Of a stretch of DNA of 64,000 nt, positions 56,220 through 64,000 are shown in pieces; the stretch's first letter is position 1; each line of letters begins with the position of its first letter. The position numbers and the translations under genes were made by a program. This DNA comes from Cryptomeria japonica (taxonomy: Eukaryota > Streptophyta > Pinopsida > Cupressales > Cupressaceae), in contig NC_081408.1 in assembly GCF_030272615.1 (NCBI RefSeq), positions 310,823,118 to 310,887,117 on the forward strand, given 5' to 3'. Under the pieces are notes generated by a model, which did no database searches, was not told the origin of the DNA, and was given only the letters and a program-made list of their open reading frames with translations.

Positions 56220-57210
56220 AAAGGTCTAAGTTTTGTCATTTGAGCTAAGACCGTAAGAACTTTATACCTTGGGAAAGTGAAGAAGAAGGGTGTGTTACCC
56301 TATTCTCTTATATGTTTAACTATTTTTTACATTTAAATTCATGGATTAGGCCTCATGTTCCCTTGTGGCATATAGATAAGCCTTGTATAAGGTTATTTTA
56401 TGACCCTTTGGCCATTTCTTTGTGTGATCCAATGTACAATATCACTCCTGAAGTTAGTGAAATGTACCATCCTAAGGAGAGATATGAACTCTTTGAAAGT
56501 TTTAGGTTTCATATCTCCTAAGTAAGGGGAAAGGTGAGCCCTTGAACTACCTAACAGTAAGTGGACAATACAAAATGATGGAAATTTTTAACATAAGTAA
56601 TATCAAAATTTTGGATTTTCTTGGGCTATAGATCATCCAATCATTAGATGAGATATCCATTTATCAATAAAATTACTCTCATTAATGTCACATAATTTTC
56701 TTACTTTTGTTTACAATTCATACATTAAAGTTATAGTTACTTTGTTACATAATTTTCACACTTATATTAACACAAGTCAGTTATTATTTTTAAATTGCAC
56801 TTACTATGCTACATAATTTGTATACTTATGTTTACACTATGTTTTAATTTTCCCTCTCCTTAAATTCCTTGCATATAATGGATGTAACTAATTGAAGGGT
56901 GCATAGTATGTTGCTAAAACTCCAATGTTTAGGTTGTGGATGATATGGAAATTTATTATATGCATGTTTAGATATATTATTGAAGATGACTAATATTTCA
57001 TATATAAATCTACTTTGTTAACTCACAAAAAATTTGGCTCACAATTATAATTTAAAAAATAAAAGATATATTTTTGTTTATAGTAACGAGATAGGAATCT
57101 TCTAGTGCAACGATAGCTCTACTCATCTACACTATTCCTCTATCTATCAATTCCTTATTTCAATTTTAAATATTTTCTTATCATATAACATATCAATATT
57201 CAGATTAAGA
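56220..57210. other. AT-rich stretch without recognised features
   Basis: One 69-residue open frame (56312-56521, starting MFNYFLHLNSWIRPHVPLW) has no recognisable domain and is probably chance. Nothing else is supported. Confidence 0.45.
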
Positions 57211-57214
57211 AAAG

Positions 57215-57465
57215 ATTTGATTAAGTACCATGTGTTTAAATTGAGGATTTAGTCTTTTTGAGTGCCTTATTTTATATCTTTGATCTAAAATGTAAATATT
57301 TGATTAAGTACCATGTGTTTGGATTGAGAATTTGGTCTCCTTGAGTGCCTTATTGTTTATCTTTGATCTAAAATGTGAAGGTTTGATTATGTACCATGTG
57401 TTTGGATTGAGGATTTAGTCTCTTTGAGTGCGTTATTTTGGGATTAACAAAGCTAATTTACTATA
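57215..57465. repeat. Three-copy 83-bp tandem repeat
   Basis: TTTGATTAAGTACCATGTGT recurs at 83-bp spacing (TACCATGTG at 57226, 57309 and 57392), each followed by GAGGATTTAGTCTYTTTGAG and ATCTTTGATCTAAAATG. Copies are closely similar, so the array is fairly recent. Confidence 0.9.
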
Positions 57466-58859
57466 TCCAAGAAAAATAAATATAATTTATTTATAAATAT
57501 TCCTATTCTAACCAAAAACTAGCAACACAAATTTATCATTCTCATACAAGCTTAAATTTTTTAATTATTTTAAACTAAACTTCTCCAAAAATAAGAAAAA
57601 CATGCAATAATAAAAACAATATTGAAGATTTCAATGCTACTTTTTTAGCTTTCATCCATATGGATCTAGCTTTCTTCTATACTCCTCTACCACAATTGAG
57701 ATCTCCTCTTGATGATAGTAAACATAAAGGATGCACTAGAAAATTAGAGGTTACTTGGAAAATACATGAATCTTTGAAGCTTCTTCAAGGATAGGTAAAA
57801 GACATGAGTAGTCATATGGGCGAATGCACCAAGATTGGGGACCAAAAAGGTGCCAAAAACCTTTTTGGCCCCCACCAAACCTTTTGGCACACTCCAAATA
57901 ATGCATACGCCCTATTTGGTGCATGCAAAATATTAAAGTTCAAATAAAAAATTCAAAATCACATTTCAACCTCATTTTTTCTATCAAGCCTGTAGGAGTA
58001 CCTACATTTCTCACCCTCCAGATTGCAAACGCCAAATAGAGACATTGTTTTTCTTGTGGTGGTGTGAGATCTTCATCAAAATGGCACCATGATGTCGAGG
58101 GGGTCAAAGAAGTATGTATTTCTATTTTTTTACTCTCAAATTTTGTTTAAACTATGGTAAAATCAGGTTTTTAAATTGAAATTTATTTTAAATTTCAAGA
58201 ATTCAAAATCCATCTTAAAATATTGAAAACCCATCACCACCTCCTTATCCAGAGCCTTGTTAAGAAGAGGCACAACCAACCCCTCCCTCTATTTTTGGAC
58301 ATCGCTTAGGAACACAAGAAAACATATTAGGGAAAAATTGGAAAGAACAAAAAACAACTTGAGGAGTTGATAAATAGGTTGAAAGATCATAATTCCACAA
58401 CCTCTCATAGGACAAGCCTTGCGGAGTCACTGCAATCTATTGTATCCCATTTAGGTTTAGTGAGTGGTCAAATTAATATGTGTTCCAACAAAAGAGAAGA
58501 ACAAAAATGATTTTATGCAAAAAAATTATCATATGTTTCACAATAAAGAAAAAGAAAATAAACAAAGTTGACCTGTGTGCACTTTTAACAAATCGTCAAA
58601 TCAATAAACCCTTATAGCCTAGATGTAGAAGGGTCCCTATCCATTGGTTCCACCACAAAGGGATAAAGAATAACTTTTGGGATAGGTGGTGGATAGTTTT
58701 TTATCAATCACCATTTAATAATCATGAGGTGCCTTGGTATTTTTTGAGGAAACTCTATTGTGAGTTTGTCCTCAAGTAGATCCCTAACTATTTTCACTAC
58801 CTAAATTTTTAAGGTATGGGTGGGGGATCCTCACATGACAAAGTAGGGGCACAACATGT
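57466..58859. other. Gene-poor stretch with a fold-back region
   Basis: It holds the inverted-repeat cluster at 57822-57928 and otherwise no supported gene. On the plus strand, ATGATGTCGAGGGGGTCAAAG near 58090 is followed by GTATGT and a T-run, which could be a short first exon, but no downstream domain could be recognised. Confidence 0.4.
57822..57928. repeat. Nested short inverted repeats
   Basis: The outer arms carry ATGCACCAA and TTGGTGCAT. Inside, CCAAAAAGG pairs with CCTTTTTGG and GTGCCAAAA with TTTTGGCAC. About 105 bp could fold back on itself. There is no terminal duplication, so MITE status is open. Confidence 0.55.
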
Positions 58860-58941
58860 TGTTGGCAATTTGGAAGAACTAATTATGTGTTGCATTGATA
58901 TTTGTCATTGATGTCAACACTAGCTTCTTTAAGGGGGATAT
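58860..58941 (+). repeat. LTR-C start fragment fused to a polypurine tract
   Basis: TGTTGGCAATTTGGAAG to CTAGCTTCTTT (58860-58930) copies the first ~71 bases of LTR C. It runs directly into AAGGGGGATAT (58931-58941), the polypurine tract that normally precedes LTR C, and then the full LTR. Nearly all of an LTR and an element interior has been lost between them. Confidence 0.85.
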
Positions 58942-60128
58942 TGTTGGCAATTTGGAAGAATTGATTATGTGTTGCAATGATGTTAACACTAGATTCTTTG
59001 GTTATCTACCAGGTTCTGGTAGAGTGGTTGGACTTTGATGATGATCAAGAGATTTATCTCCAGTATATTCTGATTAGTGGAATTGGTTTGGTTGGGTCAT
59101 TCATGTCATTCGGATGCATGTCACATTCAGCTAGTTTGGGATTTGGTGATCCAAAAGCTTTAATATGTTCTAGTAAGCCTTTTGGTTACCGGTAAGAGTT
59201 CTACCGATAGAGTTGTATTGAAGATCTTTTGATGGATTCGATAAGTGGTGTTGGTGCATCTTATAGAAGGTTTTCAGGATGCTGATGGTTATCATGTTCA
59301 TGTTCCAATTGATCGGTGGAGTTGCATTTGGTTTATGGTGACCTATTTTAGGTCCGGTCTTATTCTGCTAGGTTATAGATTGGTTTATGTAAGATGTTGG
59401 TGGATGCTCCCGATGCATTATTGGTTGGATTTATTGTTTGGTTAATGTTTTTCAGTCTTACCCTCACTTGGATTATCATTAGTCTGCGGGTTTATGTATT
59501 ATATTTTTTGTATTATCTTTTAGGGGGCCAACCTAATTATTTAGGTCACCAGTCGGTACAAATATGATGTAAGATCTCTTTGTAGATCGTAGCATGGGAT
59601 TATGGTTATGGGACTATCTATGTGTGAATAAAGTTGTAATAATATGCACAAGGTTTTGGTTGATCATAGGTGATCAAATTGGGTTTGTGTAAGAGGTTTA
59701 AGACCTCCAACATTGAGCTTAACTGAAACTATACTAAAGCATAGGAAATGTTATTCTTGCAGTTCATTCTTATTTCTGGATTGTAGTCTGGATTTTTTTT
59801 GTAGTCATTGAGGCTCCTTTTGTGATGAGTAGTGTGCTTTAGGATGTTGGCCTTCTTGCATGTGTAGGCCTCTTATTGTAATATTTATTCATCTGATCAG
59901 TGGATAGACATTATGGGTCTCCAATCCCACTGTGGTTTTTCCTCATTGAGGTTTTCCACGTATAAATTTGTGGTGTTATGGTGTTCATCTGTGTGGTTGC
60001 ATTATTACTTATTGTTATCCTACTTTTTTGTTTACCAGTTGCTGAGTTGTTGTGTTTATAAGGTTAAATTTAATCATTCTGGGAGAACACAGATTCACCC
60101 CCCTTCTTAGTGTTCTTGGATCCCAACA
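58942..60128 (+). repeat. 5' LTR of Copia-C
   Basis: 1,187 bp from TGTTGGCAATTTGG to GGATCCCAACA. The pyrimidine-rich ending ACCCCCCTTCTTAG resembles LTR ends A and B. Confidence 0.88.
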
Positions 60129-60130
60129 AT

Positions 60131-60143
60131 TGGTATCAAAGCC
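60131..60143 (+). other. Primer-binding site of Copia-C
   Basis: TGGTATCAAAGCC two bases after the LTR, initiator-methionine type with the same A as in element D. Confidence 0.9.
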
Positions 60144-60180
60144 TAGTGCCTTGGAGTAAGTCTAACAGCTTGAGGAAGAT

Positions 60181-61400
60181 CATGTATCCAAAATCTATGG
60201 AGATAAGTTTAAAGAAAGAACTTCAAGTAGCACTTGAGGACTATGATGTTGAAAGGTTGAGGAACATGAAGTTGCAAGATGAGCTGAGTTCTATGAAGGA
60301 ATTCATTTTTATTCTGGAGGAGAGGTTGTCATATGCACAAGCTAAAAGGAAGGAACTTTGTGATCAATTGCAAAATCAGGATGATGAAGAGAAGAATGTT
60401 TTAAAGGAGCTATGTCAGAAGTTGAGTTAGGAAAATGGTGTCATGAAGAATGAAATGAAAGCCCTAACTATGAGGATGTCCAAGGAGATTGAAGATCGGA
60501 AGAAGAATGAAGAAAATATTGCTAAATATCTAAAAGATAGATTTGAAGAATGCATTAGGCTGGTGCATGAGAATGATATATTGGGAATTGATTTAGTACA
60601 ATCCTAGAACAATGAGAAAGAGTTGGAAAGAATGGTGACAGTCCTAAGAGGTGATCTGAATGCTACAAATGAATACAAAGATAAGTTCAAGGTTAGTTCT
60701 TCTAAGCTTGATGAATTATTAAAGAATCAAAGGGACACTAGAGAAACTAGAGGTCTTGATTTGAGCATGGAGGCTCTGGTACTACAAATTAGAATGATGC
60801 ATCTAGTTAGAAGAACAATCAGTAGAATCCACCAGTCAACTTGAATCAAAGTTCATCATCAAGGCAACCCAATGTACATAAATTTAATGGTGGATGCTTT
60901 GTTTGCAATAAGGTTGGTCATATGGAAAGTCAATGCAGAAATAGAGTCAATCAGAATAATAATTTAGGTACCAGTCAGTGTTTCAATTGCAAAAAGTATG
61001 GTCATAGGACAACAGATTATAGAATGAATGTGAAATGTCATGCATATGAAAAGTTTGGACATATGGCTCATTAATGTAGGTAGAGGAATGGTCAAGGTTA
61101 CGTCAAGGAAATTCAGAAAAATAATGTCACTTGTTATGGATGCAACAAAGTAGGACACATTGCTAAATTTTTTAGAAGAAAGAACCTACCAACAGGGAAT
61201 GATGAATCCGATGATAAGGGAAAGTAGAAGGTTGATGATATCTAAAAGGAGCATGAGAAGAAGTGGGTTATGAAGTTTGAGGATCAACTAGCAGAATCAA
61301 ATACCCCAGATGTTCATCTAGATGAAGCACATACCCCAGTTACTCAACCAACAGAGCAGAATGTTCTTGCACCGATAGGAATCTCATCTAGTAACTAGGG
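60181..61400 (+). pseudogene. Copia-C coiled-coil protein with four zinc knuckles (gag-like)
   Basis: The first gene after the primer site, starting near 60182 (MYPKSMEISLKKELQVALED). About 200 residues of charged coiled coil follow (YAQAKRKELCDQLQNQDDEE, ENGVMKNEMKALTMRMSKEI) without a Copia capsid domain. Then, after a frameshift near 60766, come knuckles CFVCNKVGHMESQC (intact), CFNCKKYGHRTTDY, CHAYEKFGHMAH and CYGCNKVGHIAKFF; the last three have each lost a cysteine. Several TAG stops stand where glutamine is expected, e.g. N-stop-N and S-stop-K near 60790-60820. It resembles the first gene of element D and probably binds RNA. Confidence 0.8.
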
Positions 61401-61524
61401 TATTTCCTTAGGGGGAGGCAAATTAATGACTGATCTTGCATTGCCCCTGGTAGTGGTCAAAAAGCTTGTTTCAGATTTTGGATTAGTTAGTTTGGAGGTT
61501 ATCCGATGAAGATTTGATTAGATC

Positions 61525-62180
61525 TTGGATCTGGTTTGGTTTAACGGTAAGTCACTTTATGAGTTATGGTTTGGTCATACATCTACAATTAAGTATTATA
61601 GAATCCTTGGTAGTGAGTTAGAAATTTTGATCTTAGATGAGATGAAGGGATATTTCTTGGTTATTCGAATAAAAGCAAATCATATAGATGTTATAACAAA
61701 AAATTGTAGAGAATTGCGGAGAGTGCTAATGTCAAGCTGGATGAGCAGTATAGAGGTCAGATTAGAACTTATGAGAGAGAACTTGAAGTGGAAATGATCA
61801 TAGTTGAACCGGTAACACCTTTACCAGAATAAAATGTTGAACTAGTTACTTTGACAGTATCAAATAATTCAATAGTAACTGAAGATCAGAGTAGAGAAAT
61901 AGAAAGTTAGAAGACTCCTAGGTATGTAAGGTTGAATCATTCAAAAAATCAGATCATTGGAGACAAAATCAAAGGAGTAATGATAAGGAGAAGGTTGGCA
62001 GCTAATGAGGTATGCTTAATATTTATTAATTGAACCGACATCGGTAGATGAAGCATGTAAGGATGAATGTTGGATGAAAGCTATGGAAGAGGAATTGGAT
62101 TAGATAAAAAAAAAAACACATGGACCTGGATGTTATTGGAGTAGGGCTTGATTGGTTTGCAAAGGATATTTTCAAAAGGA
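61525..62180 (+). pseudogene. Copia-C integrase C-terminal remnant and linker
   Basis: GKSLYELWFGHTSTIKYY (integrase end) joins directly to the region after the knuckles, so protease and integrase core are deleted. The linker reads KTPRYVRLNHSKNQIIGD and GVMIRRRLAANEVCLI, which aligns with 15930-16040 of Copia-B. The frame is broken by stops and shifts. Reverse transcriptase would follow but is absent. Confidence 0.8.
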
Positions 62181-62279
62181 AGGAATTGATTATGTTGAAT
62201 CCTTGCTCTGGTAGCTAGGATTTTCAAATATTTTCAAGGATTTTTCAGGTATGGTTTATGATTTATGGTTTATGATGAC

Positions 62280-62640
62280 TTTACACTATGAGCATATACA
62301 GATGTAGATTGGGATAGAGATATAGGTGACTATAAAAGCACAACAAGAAACAGTCATGTACTTCTTTATCTACTGCTAAAGATGAGAATGTTGTTGCTGC
62401 TACTAGTTGTACACAATTTCTATGGATGGAGCAAATGTTGAAGGATATAAGGGTAGATTGTAACGAACCGATAGTTATTCATTGTGATAACTCTGTTGCT
62501 ATTAACATATCAAAGAATCTAGCATTTCATTCTAAGACAAAGCACATATCAATCAAGTATAACTTTTTGAAGGAAAAGGTGGAAGCAAATGAAGTCAGAT
62601 TGGTTTAAGGAATCATTTGAGTACTTTAGAGACAGATTGG
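62280..62640 (+). pseudogene. Copia-C RNase H remnant
   Basis: AYTDVDWDRDIGDYKSTTRN and, at 62426-62608, MLKDIRVDCNEPIVIHCDNS then AINISKNLAFHSKTKHISIK match the Copia-B RNase H (25120-25500). One 60-residue piece is open. Enzymatic function is lost. Confidence 0.85.
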
Positions 62641-63066
62641 GGGTCTTTGCCCCTCTGCTTAAGACTTGAGTGATGTTGATTGGCATCAATCTGGTATGCA
62701 TTATCAAAACTATCTATCATTCATTCTAGATTGATGAGTTGGTGCTACTACTGAGGGGGAGTAGTCAGTTGTGTGGTTCAAAGGTTTTATGATTTTCTTT
62801 TATGTTTATGTCATATTTCTGGTATTGATGTCAAATGGGGAGAAGTATACATGTGAAAAACATAGCTTAACAGATATATTAGTCAAAGGAGGAGGAACAA
62901 AATTTCAGATTGGGGGAGTTTGGTCTATGGTTTGGTTATTTGGTTCATAACTTCATTGTTATATCATTTGATTTGATGTCTTCCAGTGGGGGAGACTTGT
63001 TTGGCACTTCTTAGCACTTGGATGTTTTTCACATCTAGTGTTGCCATCAATGCCAAAGGGGGATAT
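62641..63066 (+). other. Copia-C 3' untranslated region and polypurine tract
   Basis: It has GAGGGGGAGTAG, CTTGGATGTTTTTCACATCTAG (conserved in A and B) and finally CCAAAGGGGGATAT (63053-63066) before the LTR. Confidence 0.82.
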
Positions 63067-63312
63067 TGTTGGAAACTTGGAATAATTGATTATGTGTTGA
63101 ATTGATGTTTGTCATTGATGTCAACACTAGCTTCTTTGGTTATCTACCAAGTTCTGGTAGAGTGGTTGGACTTTGATGATGATCAAGAGATTTGTCTCCG
63201 GTATATTCCAATTGATAGAATTGGTTTGGTTCGATCATTCATGTCTTTTAAATGTGTCTCATATTCAGCTGGTTCATGATTCGATGATCCAGAAGCTATC
63301 ATATGTTCTAGT
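63067..63312 (+). repeat. 3' LTR of Copia-C, first part
   Basis: TGTTGGAAACTTGG through CATATGTTCTAGT follows the 5' LTR up to about its base 235 and is then replaced by another LTR start. Confidence 0.85.
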
Positions 63313-64000
63313 TGTTGGTAATTTGGAGGTTTTGATTATGTTTTTCATTGATGTTTTGTCATTGATGGCAAGACTGACTATTTTGGTTGTTTATCAGTTT
63401 TCAGTTGGTTCTGGTACAGTGGTTGGATTATGATATTGATCTAGTATGCTTTGGTTTGTGGAATTTATTTGCATCTATCATTCATGCTATTCAGATGTGT
63501 ATCATGATCAGTTGGATTAGGATTTGATGACTTGAGAGCTATCATTTGTTCTATTAAGCCTTTTGGTTACCGGTAAGGGTTTTACCGATAGAGATTTATT
63601 GAAGATATTTTGATGAACATGATAAGTGGTGTTGGTGTAGCTTATAGATGGATTTTGGGATGTTGTTGGTTATCTTGTTTGTATTCCTATTGATCGGTGG
63701 TGTTGGATTTGGTTTATGGTGACCTATTTTGGATCCAGTGTTATCTAGGTTATCGACCGGTTTACATAACGTGTTGGAGGATGTTCTTGATGCATTACCG
63801 ATGGGATTTAATGATTGGTTTACATTATTTTTGGCCTAAGACAACTTGGTTTATCATTGGATTGTGGGTTTATGTTATGAATTTATTTAGTTATCTTTTA
63901 GGTGGCCGACCTAATTGTTTAGGTCCCAGGTTGGTATAAATATGATGTAAGATCTCTTTGTAGATCATAGGTCAAGGTTATAGGATTATCTATATACAAC
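63313..64000 (+). repeat. Further LTR of the same family, running off the window
   Basis: TGTTGGTAATTTGGAGG starts a second, diverged LTR within the Copia-C 3' LTR. It includes a counterpart of the phrase at the break (CATTTGTTCTATTAAGCC) and proceeds through ACCGGTAAGGGTTTTACCGA. Either a related element inserted here or the two LTRs recombined. The window ends before this can be decided. Confidence 0.75.

Larger units (their letters stand above)
58942..63312 (+). mobile_element. Copia-C: decayed Copia-family element
   Basis: 5' LTR (58942-60128), primer-binding site, coiled-coil/zinc-knuckle gene, integrase end, RNase H end, 3' untranslated region, polypurine tract and the first 246 bp of the 3' LTR (63067-63312), which is cut by another LTR. 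Protease, most of integrase and all of reverse transcriptase are missing. The family is a relative of Copia-A and Copia-B by LTR start (TGTTGGCAATTTGGA), 3' region and pol remnants, but it carries a different first gene. Confidence 0.85.

Overview
The window looks like intergenic DNA from a large plant nuclear genome. It holds almost only LTR retrotransposons, nested inside one another and decayed by stops and frameshifts. No ordinary host gene was found. The abundance of old, unpurged elements and the very long Tat-type Ty3/Gypsy element suggest a gymnosperm or another giant-genome seed plant; the species is an inference only.

Layout. 1-2226: a ~137-bp tandem repeat and gene-free DNA. 2227-9655: the 3' half of an old Ty3/Gypsy Tat-type element (Tat-1), with a decayed integrase, a long 3' region holding an antisense plant-mobile-domain (PMD) pseudogene, and a 3' LTR. 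9661-55270: Copia-A, a Ty1/Copia element split by everything inside it. 12044-51672: Copia-B, inserted in Copia-A's gag-pol. Copia-B carries two insertions. Element D (16150-24172, minus strand) sits in its reverse transcriptase. Tat-2 (26057-50542), a 24.5-kb Tat element, sits in its 3' LTR. Tat-2 in turn holds element E (41131-49267, minus strand). 55271-58859: an old antisense Ty3 integrase scrap, a tRNA-derived SINE with its duplication, an 83-bp tandem repeat and otherwise featureless DNA. 58860-64000: Copia-C, related to A and B, followed by a further related LTR that runs off the window.

The nesting is supported by sequence. D has LTR ends TG/CA and a 5-bp duplication AGTTT. E has the 5-bp duplication CCTAA. 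Tat-2 has CCAGT/CCAGC and Copia-B has AAGCG/AAGAG. Primer-binding sites and polypurine tracts abut the LTRs in the expected order and fix the orientations.

Three parts deserve attention. (1) Both Tat elements carry a PMD-type gene on the strand opposite to gag-pol, between pol and the 3' LTR. In Tat-2 it has a plausible first exon, a GTAAGT donor, an acceptor and matching phase, and element E sits in the intron. (2) Element D has normal LTRs, primer site and polypurine tract but no protease, integrase or reverse transcriptase. It encodes a coiled-coil protein with five zinc knuckles and a separate 1,108-codon reading frame whose six internal stops are all TAG. (3) Element E keeps only a protease and a G-patch domain. 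D and E look like non-autonomous retroelements that keep their own proteins and depend on other elements for reverse transcription.
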